A DNA stretch of 64,000 nucleotides from an uncultured Chryseobacterium sp. (GTDB lineage Bacteria; Bacteroidota; Bacteroidia; Flavobacteriales; Weeksellaceae). Positions 16,539 to 26,373 of this stretch are shown piece after piece. Position numbers and translations under genes: made by a program. The DNA is taken from the NCBI GenBank assembly GCA_913778085.1, contig CAJYXJ010000063.1, positions 1 through 64,000 of the forward strand, given 5' to 3'. How positions within the stretch are numbered: the stretch's first letter is position 1; each line of letters starts with the position of its first letter. The notes under the pieces are model-generated. The model was not told the DNA's origin, did no database searches, and was given only the letters and a program-made list of their open reading frames with translations.

Positions 16539-19352
16539 ATGGACAGATTTTCATTCCTAAACGCAGCTCATTCTCAGTTAATTGAGGATTTATACCACCA
16601 GTACTTAAAATATCCGGACTCTTTGGAACCATCATGGAAAGCCTTCTTTCAGGGCTTTGATTTTGCTTTGGAGAACTACGGGGACGAGGATACCGTTCAA
16701 TATGTTCAGGCTCCGGCCGCTTCAGCTCCTGTAGTACAGCAGGCAGCCCAGGCCGCTTCAAACGGTGAAGTTCCGGAACACATCAGAAAGGAATTCAAGG
16801 TAGTGAACCTGATCGAGGCGTACAGGACGAGAGGGCATCTGTTTACAAAGACAAATCCTGTTAGGGAAAGAAGACACTATACACCAACGCTGGATATTGA
16901 AAACTTCGGACTTGACAAATCGGATTTAAATACAAAATTCAACTGTGCGGTTGAGACCGGAATGAAAGGTCCCGCAACTTTGCAGGAGCTGATTACTCAC
17001 CTGGAAAACATTTACTGTGATTCCATCGGGGTGGAATATATGCACATCAACAACGTTGAGGAAAAGGATTACATCAAGCAGTGGCTTCAGGTAAACGAAA
17101 ACCACCCGAACCTTTCTGCCAACGAAAAAACAGAAATTCTCTTAAAATTAAATCAGGCCGTCGCGTTTGAAAATTATCTTCATACAAAATTTGTCGGGCA
17201 GAAGAGATTCTCCCTTGAAGGCGGGGAAACGCTTATTCCTGCATTGGACCAGCTGATCTCCAGATCTTCGCAATTAGGGGTTGACGAGGTTGTTTTAGGA
17301 ATGGCGCACAGGGGAAGACTGAATGTGCTTACCAATATCTTTGGAAAATCCTATAAGCAGATCTTCTCAGAATTTGAAGGGAAAGAGTTTGAAGAGGACG
17401 TATTCTCAGGAGATGTTAAATATCATCTGGGTTCATCCAAAAAAATCAAAACAGCTTCCGGCGAGGAAGTTTCCATCAATTTAACACCGAACCCTTCTCA
17501 CCTTGAAACGGTGGCTGCCCTTGTAGAAGGAATCTGCCGTGCAAAAGTTGATGATAAATACAAGGATTATTCTAAGATTTTACCGATCATCATTCATGGT
17601 GACGGTGCATTGGCGGGCCAGGGTATCGCCTATGAGGTAGCCCAGATGATGACACTGGAAGGCTACAGAACGGGAGGTACGGTTCACATCGTAGTAAACA
17701 ACCAGGTTTCCTTCACAACCAATTACATGGATGCCAGATCGTCCACTTATTGTACAGATGTTGCAAAAGTTACGGAATCCCCTGTGATGCACGTCAACGC
17801 GGATGATGCCGAAGCTGTAGTTCATGCGATTCATTTTGCTGCCGATTTCAGAGCGAAATTCGGTAAAGATGTATATATTGATCTGCTGGGTTACAGAAAA
17901 TACGGTCATAATGAAGGGGATGAACCGAGATTTACTCAGCCTAATCTGTATAAGATCATTTCCAAGCATCCTAACCCAAGAGAAATCTATAAAGATCAGT
18001 TATTGAAAGATAATGTGACTTCCAATGATGTGATCGCCAAAATGGAAACTGAATTCAAGGCCTTACTGGATAAAGATTTTGATGCATCCAAGGAAATCGA
18101 GAAAAACGTAATGGACCTATTCATGGCCGATGACTGGACAAATTATCCTATTGCCAAAAGAGGGGCTGTTCAGCAGGCTGTCGATACAAAATTTGATCTT
18201 GAAAAGCTTAAGGAACTAGCCGTTAAAATGTCTACGCTTCCGGCAGATAAGAAATTTTTGAATAAAATCACCAGACTTTTTGAAAACAGAATTAAAGCCA
18301 TCGAAGCAAACTCTCTGGATTGGGCGCTTGGGGAATGGCTGGCTTATGCAACCCTTCTTGTAGAAGGTCATAATGTAAGAATCTCAGGGGAAGATGTGGA
18401 AAGGGGAACATTCTCCCACAGACATGCGGTAGTGAAAACCGAAGACACGGAAGAAGAATACATCCCGTTGAGACACGTTTCTGAAAACAGGTTCGATGTT
18501 TACAACTCGCACCTTTCCGAATACGGGGTTTTAGGTTTCGATTACGGGTATGCCATGGCTTCTCCGAACACCTTAACCATTTGGGAAGCGCAGTTCGGGG
18601 ATTTCGTAAACGGAGCCCAGATTATTGTTGACCAGTATCTGGCTGCGGCAGAGGAGAAATGGAAGATTCAGGACGGTCTGGTGATGCTGCTGCCTCACGG
18701 TTCGGAAGGGCAGGGTGCAGAACACTCTTCGGCAAGACTTGAAAGATTCCTTACGCTTTGTGCAAATGAAAATATGGTGGTTGCGAATATCACTTCACCG
18801 GCCAACTATTTCCACCTGCTGAGAAGACAGCTGAAATGGGCATTCAGAAAGCCACTGATCGTGATGAGCCCTAAATCATTGTTAAGACATCCGAAAGTGG
18901 TTTCTCCGCTTGAAGATTTTGCAACCGGAGGATTCCAACCGATTCTTGACGATCTTAACGCAGATCCTGCAAAAATTGAAAAACTGGTGCTTTGCTCCGG
19001 TAAACTATACTTTGAACTGCTCGCAAAAAAAGAAGAATTAAATGCTGAAAATATAGCTTTGGTAAGATTCGAGCAGTTGTATCCACTTCAGACGGATGCC
19101 ATTGAAGCCATTTTTGAAAAATATTCAAACCGGAAAGAAATCGTATGGGCGCAGGAAGAACCAGAAAATATGGGAGCTTGGTCTTATATCCTGAGAAACT
19201 TCAGAGATACGGGAATCCAAGTGGTTGCTCCTGTACCGAGCGGTGCTCCTGCTCCGGGAAGCCACAAAATGTTCGAGAAAAATCAGAATGCCGTTATCAA
19301 CAGGGTATTCGACAGAAATGATGCTCCGGTAAAAAGACCTGTAACGGCTTAA
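16539..19352 (+). CDS. sucA: 2-oxoglutarate dehydrogenase E1 component
   Basis: 937 residues, normal for E1o. The N-terminus holds the E2-binding-type FLNAAHSQLIEDLYHQYL; the thiamine diphosphate region includes GMAHRGRLNVL and HGDGALAGQG with its acidic loop; and a transketolase-like C-terminal half contains LPHGSEGQG. It decarboxylates 2-oxoglutarate and transfers the succinyl group to the lipoyl arm of E2, encoded 38 bases downstream. A TAAATTTG box at 16,485-16,492 matches the Bacteroidetes -7 element. Confidence 0.97.
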   Translation: MDRFSFLNAAHSQLIEDLYHQYLKYPDSLEPSWKAFFQGFDFALENYGDEDTVQYVQAPAASAPVVQQAAQAASNGEVPEHIRKEFKVVNLIEAYRTRGHLFTKTNPVRERRHYTPTLDIENFGLDKSDLNTKFNCAVETGMKGPATLQELITHLENIYCDSIGVEYMHINNVEEKDYIKQWLQVNENHPNLSANEKTEILLKLNQAVAFENYLHTKFVGQKRFSLEGGETLIPALDQLISRSSQLGVDEVVLGMAHRGRLNVLTNIFGKSYKQIFSEFEGKEFEEDVFSGDVKYHLGSSKKIKTASGEEVSINLTPNPSHLETVAALVEGICRAKVDDKYKDYSKILPIIIHGDGALAGQGIAYEVAQMMTLEGYRTGGTVHIVVNNQVSFTTNYMDARSSTYCTDVAKVTESPVMHVNADDAEAVVHAIHFAADFRAKFGKDVYIDLLGYRKYGHNEGDEPRFTQPNLYKIISKHPNPREIYKDQLLKDNVTSNDVIAKMETEFKALLDKDFDASKEIEKNVMDLFMADDWTNYPIAKRGAVQQAVDTKFDLEKLKELAVKMSTLPADKKFLNKITRLFENRIKAIEANSLDWALGEWLAYATLLVEGHNVRISGEDVERGTFSHRHAVVKTEDTEEEYIPLRHVSENRFDVYNSHLSEYGVLGFDYGYAMASPNTLTIWEAQFGDFVNGAQIIVDQYLAAAEEKWKIQDGLVMLLPHGSEGQGAEHSSARLERFLTLCANENMVVANITSPANYFHLLRRQLKWAFRKPLIVMSPKSLLRHPKVVSPLEDFATGGFQPILDDLNADPAKIEKLVLCSGKLYFELLAKKEELNAENIALVRFEQLYPLQTDAIEAIFEKYSNRKEIVWAQEEPENMGAWSYILRNFRDTGIQVVAPVPSGAPAPGSHKMFEKNQNAVINRVFDRNDAPVKRPVTA

Positions 19353-19390
19353 TAAAAAGTAATAATCAATAAAAAAATAAAAAATACGAT

Positions 19391-20656
19391 ATGTCAGTTT
19401 TAGAAATGAAAGTTCCTTCACCGGGCGAATCCATTACAGAAGTTGAAATTGCAACCTGGCTTGTAAAAGATGGGGATTATGTAGAAAAAGATCAACCCAT
19501 TGCTGAAGTAGATTCAGACAAAGCTACTCTTGAATTGCCTGCTGAACAAAGTGGTATCATCACTTTGAAAGCTGAAGAGGGTGATGTAGTACAGGTAGGA
19601 CAGGTGGTTTGCCTGATCGATATGGATGCTGCAAAACCTGAAGGAGGAAGTGCTCCTGCTGCAGAAGCTCCAAAACAGGAAGAGGCTCCGAAAGCAGTTC
19701 AGCAAGCTCCACAGGAAGCCCCTAAGCCTGCTGCTCAACCTGCTCAGGCGGCTGCAACGCAAACTTATGCAACCGGTGCTCCTTCTCCTGCGGCTAAAAA
19801 AATTCTTGATGAAAAAGGAATGGATGCTGCTCAGGTTTCAGGAAGCGGAAGAGACGGAAGAATTACAAAATCTGACGCTGAATTGGCAGCAGTTCCGGCA
19901 TTTGGCGGAAATCCGGTTACGGCTACAGGTTCCCGATCGACAACGACAACAAAACTTTCAGTTCTAAGAAGAAAAATCGCACAGAGACTGGTTTCTGTAA
20001 AAAATGAAACTGCGATGCTGACGACTTTCAACGAAGTGGATATGTCCGAAATCTTCAGATTAAGAAAACAATATAAAGAAGAATTCGCACAAAGACACGG
20101 GGTAGGCCTTGGTTTTATGTCTTTCTTCACGAAAGCGGTTACCAGAGCATTGCAAATGTATCCGGATGTAAACGCATCCATCGACGGAGACTTCAAAGTG
20201 AACTATGATTTCTGCGATATTTCAATTGCCGTTTCCGGTCCTAAAGGATTGATGGTTCCGGTATTGAGAAATGCTGAAAATATGTCTTTTGCCAGCGTTG
20301 AAGCAAACATTAAAGATCTTGCCATCAAAGTAAGAGACGGAAAGATCACAGTTGACGAAATGACGGGCGGTACCTTTACCATTACCAATGGCGGTACTTT
20401 CGGTTCTATGTTGTCTACACCGATCATCAATCCTCCACAATCTGCGATCCTGGGAATGCATAATATTATCCAGAGACCGGTTGCCGTGGACGGGCAGGTG
20501 GTAATCCGTCCGATGATGTATGTGGCGATGTCTTATGACCACAGAATTATCGATGGAAAAGAGTCTGTAGGATTCCTTGTAGCGGTAAAAGAGGCGATCG
20601 ATAACCCGGTTGGAATTCTGATGAACGGAGACGAAAGAAAAGGTCTCGGATTATAA
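19391..20656 (+). CDS. sucB: 2-oxoglutarate dehydrogenase E2 (dihydrolipoyl succinyltransferase)
   Basis: 421 residues. One N-terminal lipoyl domain (1-77; lipoylated Lys in [10 protein letters not shown]), an Ala/Pro/Gln-rich linker (about 80-125), a peripheral subunit-binding domain (about 130-165: [12 protein letters not shown]), and the catalytic domain ending in [17 protein letters not shown], whose His and Asp are the acyltransferase residues. It forms the core of the 2-oxoglutarate dehydrogenase complex. It directly follows sucA and shares its transcript. Termination is likely at the hairpin at 20,688-20,714. Confidence 0.97.
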   Translation: MSVLEMKVPSPGESITEVEIATWLVKDGDYVEKDQPIAEVDSDKATLELPAEQSGIITLKAEEGDVVQVGQVVCLIDMDAAKPEGGSAPAAEAPKQEEAPKAVQQAPQEAPKPAAQPAQAAATQTYATGAPSPAAKKILDEKGMDAAQVSGSGRDGRITKSDAELAAVPAFGGNPVTATGSRSTTTTKLSVLRRKIAQRLVSVKNETAMLTTFNEVDMSEIFRLRKQYKEEFAQRHGVGLGFMSFFTKAVTRALQMYPDVNASIDGDFKVNYDFCDISIAVSGPKGLMVPVLRNAENMSFASVEANIKDLAIKVRDGKITVDEMTGGTFTITNGGTFGSMLSTPIINPPQSAILGMHNIIQRPVAVDGQVVIRPMMYVAMSYDHRIIDGKESVGFLVAVKEAIDNPVGILMNGDERKGLGL

Positions 20657-20686
20657 GACTAAAAAACAATTCCCCTATAAATTTAA

Positions 20687-20714
20687 GATCTCGCCTCAAA
20701 AAGGCGAGATTTTT
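20687..20714 (+). terminator. Terminator after sucAB
   Basis: A strong stem of nine base pairs (GATCTCGCC-type arm with GGCGAGAT-type arm, loop of A residues) is followed by TTTTTG. It lies 31 bases after sucB and only 26 bases before apaG. Confidence 0.8.
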
Positions 20715-20739
20715 GTATCTCTTATATTAAATACTCAAG

Positions 20740-21129
20740 ATGATGTTCTCAAAAATGACCTCCAATATCAAAGTTTCAGTAGTTCCTGAATATGATACCA
20801 AAAACAGTTATCCTTCCGAAAACCGTTATGTTTTTAAATACCATATTACCATCGAAAACGACGGCATGTTCCCGATCAAAGTACTGAAGAGAAAATGGCT
20901 GATATTTGATGTTGGCTTTGGTTATACCGAGATTACGGGCGATGGCGTCATCGGGCTTACTCCGGAGATCGTAAACGGCGAAAATTTCACGTATTTTTCC
21001 AATGTAATGCTACGGTCCGGTGTAGGGAATATGAGCGGAAAATACCTGGTGAGAAATATGGAAACCCAGGAAAACTTTGAAATTGATATCCCTAAATTCA
21101 ATCTGCTGTCTGAAGTGTTGAGTAATTGA
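20740..21129 (+). CDS. apaG: ApaG domain protein
   Basis: 129 residues, essentially a single ApaG domain: YVFKYHITIENDG followed by VLKRKWLIFD, then the glycine-rich GDGVIGLTPEI and a late SGKYLVRN. ApaG proteins form a fibronectin-like beta sandwich and have been linked to cobalt/magnesium resistance and phosphate metabolism, but the biochemical role is unsettled. Three possible starts exist (20,740; 20,743; 20,755); the ApaG core begins after all of them. It stands alone after the sucAB terminator. Confidence 0.9.
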   Translation: MMFSKMTSNIKVSVVPEYDTKNSYPSENRYVFKYHITIENDGMFPIKVLKRKWLIFDVGFGYTEITGDGVIGLTPEIVNGENFTYFSNVMLRSGVGNMSGKYLVRNMETQENFEIDIPKFNLLSEVLSN

Positions 21130-22058
21130 TAGGCCGGAAGGATAAATTTTAAATTTTTTTCGATTCTATAATAAAGGTTTTTAATGTTAAAAAACCTAAA
21201 TCTCGGGAAATACAAAACTAATGTTAGATTTTATCTTTCAAGAGTTCCAGAATAAAACTATATGATAACAAAAGCATAATAAATTGTCAATTGTGACAGA
21301 TGCGAAGTGCTTATATTGATGAAGGAACTAAATAAACTTTTGTGTACTGACATAAAATCCCATCTTTAATAATTGTATATCTATTTAAAGTGAACCCTAA
21401 GAAGAACCGGAGTTAACAGGCTGGAAGAGGAATGCCGGATACCGGAAGTCTTTCCTGTCAAAAATACATCCGGAGGTCTTGATAATCAAACAAATATTTT
21501 GTTGTTCTATCAGAGAAAATGCTTAGTTAATGCTGAAAAATAGCCTTATACCAAGGTCTGATTTATATTGTTTTAAAGTCCCGGAGGGACGGCTTACTAA
21601 AGGATAGGATAAAATCCTATCAGAAGCATAAACCGTTTACTCATTTTACCCGAAGGAATTCTATTCATAATCCTGACTGAATCAGCCTTAATTTTATTTT
21701 GAATTAAGTAAATGATTGAATATGATATTGATATGGCCGAATTCACGTTATTTAAGACCTGAGCTTAATAAGTATGACGTTCCTGTAATTTTTTTTAAAA
21801 TCATTTAATTAAATTGTGTTCATTGTGCTTGACTGAAGAAAAGTAAAAAGTTTAAATGATTTTCATAATAAAAAGCCTCTGTGGAATTAGATTGCTTAAT
21901 TTGTTAAACAACCCGTCTCACTATCATTGAAAATAGACTTTTGTTACTATTTTTCTCGACCTCCTGCCGGAGAATAATTTTCATTTAAGCTATTATTTAC
22001 CAATATCGCTTAGTGGTGAGGCCAACTCTAAAAAATATCGATTTTTCAATTATTTTTT
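21130..22058. other. Gene-free region with palindromes
   Basis: No convincing coding region on either strand over about 930 bases. It is A+T-rich with several small palindromes. Two adjacent ones stand out: GTCCCGGAGGGAC at 21,578-21,590, and GATAGGAT pairing with ATCCTATC at 21,603-21,621. Such paired palindromes look like a REP-type intergenic element. The rest may be decayed sequence. It separates the sucAB-apaG block from the surface-protein genes. Confidence 0.6.
21578..21621. repeat. REP-like double palindrome
   Basis: Two hairpins 12 bases apart: a 5-bp GC-rich stem with a 3-base loop (21,578-21,590), and an 8-bp stem with a 3-base loop (21,603-21,621). No second copy of the pair was noticed in this window. 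The form matches intergenic palindromic repeats, but copy number in the genome is needed to confirm this. Confidence 0.4.
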
Positions 22059-22066
22059 TATCTTTG
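22059..22066 (+). promoter_or_regulatory. Bacteroidetes-type -7 box before the surface-protein genes
   Basis: TATCTTTG matches the TAnnTTTG consensus and lies 24 bases before the ATG at 22,090. No clear -33 TTG is seen at the usual distance, where the sequence is T-rich. Confidence 0.55.
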
Positions 22067-22089
22067 CAAGATCTCTTTAAAAAAACAGG

Positions 22090-23337
22090 ATGAAAAATAA
22101 TTATTCAATACTGCAGACACTATTCCTTTTTAGTGTCCAAATCTACTATTGTCAAGTAGGTATCAATACAACAACTCCTAAAGCAACTTTAGAAATCGTA
22201 GGAAAGAACTCAGGAGGAGTTGTAGATCCTAAAGATGGGATAATAATTCCTCGTGTAAATCAGGTCTCTAATGTATCCGGTACCGCAAACAGCCAACTGG
22301 TTTATTTAACAGCCAATGACGGAAGTCTGGTTCCCGGATTTATATTCTGGGATGGGGCAGCTTGGAAACAGTTAGGAGGCGGATCATTAACTTTGTCAAA
22401 TTTTTCAGCAGTATCACCATTAGCTTATAATAATGTAACGGGTGCTTTCTCAATATTTCAGGCAGGATCTTCTGGCAATGGCTATTTATCATCAGCTGAT
22501 TGGAATATATTTAATAATAAACAAAATGCTTTAATTTTTTCAACAGGTTTTACCAATACGGCTAATACGATTACACTAAATCCTGCTACAGCGTCTACTA
22601 TCGGAGGGATAAAGGTAGGTAACGGATTAAATGTTGCATCCGATGGTACAATAAGTGTTCCTTCGAATGTGAGCAGTTTCAGTACAGGAACTACCGGATT
22701 AACTCCTTCCACTTTAACATCAGGAGCAGTCACTTTAGCAGGAACCTTAAAACCATCTAATGGAGGTACAGGAAACATAACAGTGCCTGCTGTCGGAACT
22801 CTTTTACAGGGTGATGGCACTATTTACCAAACTCTTCTACCGGGAACAGCTGGACAGGTATTAACATCAGGCGGAGCAGGAAACGCATTAAGCTGGTCTA
22901 CACCCTTTACTTCAAATACAGCGGAAATATATGATGCGGCAGGAACACAGACTTTTGCAACGGCAGCTGGATTTACAACAATGTTAATAACCTCCGCTGG
23001 GGTTGTAGACAGTGGTTACACTGCAGGTTCAGGGACAATTACTGTTACCAATACAGGAAAATACAAGGTAACCTATCGTATATCTGCATCTGTAACTACA
23101 AATTCTCAAGCTACCGGAGAATATAAATTGCAGGTAAACGGAAATGATGTTGCAGGAACTTCAGGCTTTACATTTCATAGGAACAATGCAGATCCAAGAG
23201 GTTCTGTAACAGTGATAAAGATACTGAACCTTAATGCTAATGACATTTTAAGAGTGCAGGGAAAAGTTTGGAATACCACGAACAGAAGTCTTCAGCTTGT
23301 TGCCAATGGTTCATCATTAATTGTAGAAAAAATGTAA
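22090..23337 (+). CDS. Secreted VGINT-type surface protein with C-terminal beta domain
   Basis: 415 residues. A signal peptide (about 1-21, ending near YYCQ) is followed by VGINTTTPKATLEIVG, a start common in Flavobacteria exported proteins. Residues 60-270 are Gly/Ser/Thr/Asn-rich and low in charge (GGIKVGNGLNV, GTLLQGDGT), as in phage-tail-like fibres. The C-terminal 140 residues (about 275-415) form a beta domain resembling C1q/TNF-like heads. No T9SS sorting domain or S74 peptidase is visible. Probably an exported filament or adhesin. The next gene follows after 10 bases. Confidence 0.7.
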   Translation: MKNNYSILQTLFLFSVQIYYCQVGINTTTPKATLEIVGKNSGGVVDPKDGIIIPRVNQVSNVSGTANSQLVYLTANDGSLVPGFIFWDGAAWKQLGGGSLTLSNFSAVSPLAYNNVTGAFSIFQAGSSGNGYLSSADWNIFNNKQNALIFSTGFTNTANTITLNPATASTIGGIKVGNGLNVASDGTISVPSNVSSFSTGTTGLTPSTLTSGAVTLAGTLKPSNGGTGNITVPAVGTLLQGDGTIYQTLLPGTAGQVLTSGGAGNALSWSTPFTSNTAEIYDAAGTQTFATAAGFTTMLITSAGVVDSGYTAGSGTITVTNTGKYKVTYRISASVTTNSQATGEYKLQVNGNDVAGTSGFTFHRNNADPRGSVTVIKILNLNANDILRVQGKVWNTTNRSLQLVANGSSLIVEKM

Positions 23338-23347
23338 TTCTTTAAAA

Positions 23348-24490
23348 ATGAAAATTTTAAATTTAAGCAGAATATTCCTTATTATACCAATTTTAGCAGC
23401 TATTAATTCTTTTGCGCAGGAAACTATACCAACGGCAGCAGGATTTGGAACAGCAGCTGAAGGTAATTTATATAAAGCAACTGATGATGGGCAGATTTAT
23501 ATAGGTCTGCGAAATGGGGCCCTTAAATTAGTAGGAGGCAATATCGTTGTAGATAATGTAACACTTTCGGGAACAGGAACAGCTGCAAACCCTCTTAAAC
23601 TGGCTCAAAACGGAGCCTCAAACCAACAGGTTATGACTTGGGACTCCACCATTAATAACTGGAAACCTGCAACGCCTGCGGCTGCTTCTAACTGGCTGAT
23701 TACAGGAAATGCCAATACAACTTCCAGTAATTTTTTGGGAACTACCAATGATGTGAAACTTCAGCTCGCGTCAAACAATACCCCTATGCTGGAAGTTGGG
23801 CGAAGACAGACTTTAGGCTTGTATGATTCCAGCAGTACAGGTCTTTATCCCTATAATCAAACCGATGCATCAGTGATGTATGTTCGAGGAACAGGAGGAA
23901 ACTCGGCATTACAATTTGAAGCAGGCGGTGCAAGTTTTTACAAGCCTGTTTTTTATACAGACAGTAACGGAAACTTCAGATTAAGAGGTTCTTCTGCCGG
24001 AACTGATTTCTTTGAAATGGGAAGCAGCGGAGCATCCAATGCGGGAAGATTCGATTTTATAATCGGGGATGACGGAGATGAGCCTTTTGTTTTTAACAAA
24101 TATAATGGCACTACAGCTGCTACAGTAGAGTTAATGCGCTTATCCGGAAATGGTCTTAATACCAATGTAAGGGTGGGAATAAATACGGGTGCCTTAGCCA
24201 ATTCCACATTACAGAACAATGGATCACTATCCACTTCAACCATCACAACTACAGCCGCTTTAACACTTACTGAGAATCACTTTACAGTAATTATTGGAGG
24301 GAATCACACGATCACTTTGCCGGCTGCAAATACCTGTACCGGAAGGTTATATGTGATTAAAAATCCTACAACCAATACCCCGGCAATTTCTTCATACAGA
24401 AATTTATCAGGAACTGCTGTAACTACACTTGCTGCAAACTCTATTTTATGGCTTCAAAGTGACGGTACTAATTGGCAACGTATAAACTAA
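23348..24490 (+). CDS. Secreted fibre-like protein, paralog A
   Basis: 380 residues with a signal peptide (about 1-23, ending in NSFAQ). The mature part begins AAEGNLYKATDDGQIYIGLRNG and continues Gly/Asn/Thr-rich; FFEMGSSGAS and FDFIIGDDGDEP lie in the middle, and the C-terminus reads FTVIIGGNHTITLP, then GRLYVIKN and SILWLQSDG. The whole protein is closely related to the next gene, so the pair is a tandem duplication. No enzyme motif is seen. Likely an exported structural or adhesive protein. Its TAA stop overlaps the next start by one base. Confidence 0.7.
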   Translation: MKILNLSRIFLIIPILAAINSFAQETIPTAAGFGTAAEGNLYKATDDGQIYIGLRNGALKLVGGNIVVDNVTLSGTGTAANPLKLAQNGASNQQVMTWDSTINNWKPATPAAASNWLITGNANTTSSNFLGTTNDVKLQLASNNTPMLEVGRRQTLGLYDSSSTGLYPYNQTDASVMYVRGTGGNSALQFEAGGASFYKPVFYTDSNGNFRLRGSSAGTDFFEMGSSGASNAGRFDFIIGDDGDEPFVFNKYNGTTAATVELMRLSGNGLNTNVRVGINTGALANSTLQNNGSLSTSTITTTAALTLTENHFTVIIGGNHTITLPAANTCTGRLYVIKNPTTNTPAISSYRNLSGTAVTTLAANSILWLQSDGTNWQRIN

Positions 24491-25617
24491 TGAAAATGAA
24501 AGGAATTTATTCTGTTATTTTTATCATCATCATTAATATTTTTTCTTTTGGGCAGGAAAATATAGCATCTGCTTCTAATGCTTCTGGAGCAGCAGAAGGC
24601 AATCTATATAAGGCAACTGATGACGGGCAGATTTATATAGGTTTGCGAAACGGTACAGTGGGTGCATTGAGTCCGGTTTTTACCGCAACTACATTTTCTG
24701 GTAGCGGGACATCATCAAGCCCATATTATTTGGGACAAATGGGAGCAAATAGTGGGCAGGTATTAAGCTGGAACAGTACGACGAACTCTTGGGCACCATT
24801 TACTGATGCTGCCACCAACAATTGGTTTCTCACAGGTAATGCAAACGCTGCAAACAGCAGTTTGTTAGGAACAACAAACAATGTGCGTCTACAACTACGT
24901 TCCAATAATACCGAAATGTTAGAGCTAGGAACAAGACAGACTTTAGGTCTTACAGAAAGTTCAAAGCCAAGCCCTTACAATTCCACAACTGCATCTACAA
25001 TGTATATAAGAGGGACATCAGGAAATTCCGCACTGCAATTTCAGGCAGATAATGCCACCATCTATAAACCAGTTTTTTTTACAGATAGCAATGGTAATTT
25101 TAAAATGAGGGGTTCTGCAGCTTCCAGTGATTTTTTTGAACTTGGAAGTAATGGAGCATCAGATAATGGAAGATTTGATTTTCTGGTAGGAGATGATGGT
25201 GATGAGCCTTATCTGTTTTATAAATACAACTATACCTCTCAAACATATATTGAAATGCTTCGTCTGCAAGGTACGGGATTAGATAGCACAGTTCGGGTAG
25301 GAATCAATATGGCAGGAAGTATTCCTAATTCAACACTGCAGATTTCTGGATCATTCTCTTTGCCAATAGTTATTACTTCAGCAGCCCTAACATTAACAGA
25401 GTTAAACTTCACGGTCATTATAGGCGGAAATCATGATATAAGTCTTCCTTCTGCCAGTTTATGTAACGGTAGAATTTATATCATTAAAAATCCTACTACG
25501 AATACTCCTTCAATATCAGCATACAATAGTATTTCGGGAGGAAATGTTTCAACTATTGCTGCGAACTCTATACTTTGGTTACAAAGCATTAATAATCAGT
25601 GGGAACAAATTAATTGA
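24490..25617 (+). CDS. Secreted fibre-like protein, paralog B
   Basis: 375 residues from the ATG at 24,490, chosen over an upstream in-frame TTG at 24,472 because the signal peptide MKMKGIYSVIFIIII begins there and the TAATG junction couples it to paralog A. It shares with paralog A the AEGNLYKATDDGQIYIGLRNG block, the LLGTTNNVRLQL and FFELGSNGAS blocks, and the C-terminal TVIIGGNHDISLP, GRIYIIKN and NSILWLQS. Codon use is A+T-rich like its partner. Function unknown, probably surface-exposed. Confidence 0.7.
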   Translation: MKMKGIYSVIFIIIINIFSFGQENIASASNASGAAEGNLYKATDDGQIYIGLRNGTVGALSPVFTATTFSGSGTSSSPYYLGQMGANSGQVLSWNSTTNSWAPFTDAATNNWFLTGNANAANSSLLGTTNNVRLQLRSNNTEMLELGTRQTLGLTESSKPSPYNSTTASTMYIRGTSGNSALQFQADNATIYKPVFFTDSNGNFKMRGSAASSDFFELGSNGASDNGRFDFLVGDDGDEPYLFYKYNYTSQTYIEMLRLQGTGLDSTVRVGINMAGSIPNSTLQISGSFSLPIVITSAALTLTELNFTVIIGGNHDISLPSASLCNGRIYIIKNPTTNTPSISAYNSISGGNVSTIAANSILWLQSINNQWEQIN

Positions 25618-25771
25618 ATATCTTATTTGCCTATTGTATAAAAATTAGTTTTAACAGCCAATAATTTATTAGATTCTTTGTATATCAGAACATTGCTGAT
25701 GATATAGCAGGTTTATTATACTTTATTTCAATAATTTTTTATGAAACACAAATCGATTAAAATCTGTCTAA

Positions 25772-26326
25772 TCAGAGTTTTTTAATTTTCAATTTCATAA
25801 AGTCTGCCACTTCGTCGTTGCTTGTAAGAAAAAGCTTTTCAAAGGCAAGTAAAGATATTTTTGCACATACTTCGGCATCAGCGCCGGCCCGGTGATGGTT
25901 GAAACTGATCTGATGGTATTCTGCTAAAGGTTTTAGCCCGTATTTCGGAAGGTAGTCCCAAGATTTTTTAGCAAGCTGAATACTGCACAGATAATTCATT
26001 TTTGGAGTAAACATCCCGTAGTGATTTAGGCATCCGCGCAAAACACCTGCATCAAAACCCGCATTGTGAGCGATCATCAGAGTTCCATACATCATTTCTT
26101 CCACTTCATACCAGATCTCATCAAAGGTAGGAGCATCTTTTACATCTTCCGGAAGAATTCCATGGACATCCACATTAAACGGACTGAAATAAGGAAAGCT
26201 CGGCGGCTTGATGAGCCATGTTCTGGTCTCAACAATTTTAGAATCCTGCACGATACAAATTCCCAGTTCGCACGCAGAATTTTTCTCGTGTGTTGCCGTT
26301 TCGAAATCAATTGCACAAAAATCCAT
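25772..26326 (-). CDS. DnaQ-like 3'-5' exonuclease
   Basis: 184 residues consisting of one DEDD exonuclease domain. Exo I is FCAIDFETAT (3-12; Asp7, Glu9), Exo II is IAHNAGFDAGVL (near 95-106), and Exo III is HRAGADAEVCA (His and Asp near 145-152). This is the DEDDh pattern of the DNA polymerase III epsilon type, but as a small stand-alone protein it is better called an epsilon-like exonuclease acting in repair or RNA/DNA turnover. It lies 47 bases beyond the preceding minus-strand gene and may be the last of that transcript. Confidence 0.88.
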   Translation of the reverse strand: MDFCAIDFETATHEKNSACELGICIVQDSKIVETRTWLIKPPSFPYFSPFNVDVHGILPEDVKDAPTFDEIWYEVEEMMYGTLMIAHNAGFDAGVLRGCLNHYGMFTPKMNYLCSIQLAKKSWDYLPKYGLKPLAEYHQISFNHHRAGADAEVCAKISLLAFEKLFLTSNDEVADFMKLKIKKL

Positions 26327-26373
26327 TTATTTTGATTGAAATTAATAATTTAAGATAAGAAATTTATTTAAAA

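Noticed and set aside
22090-25617. Prophage tail module
   Set aside because: The proteins have fibre-like composition, but all begin with signal peptides, and no capsid, terminase, baseplate or lysis gene is near.
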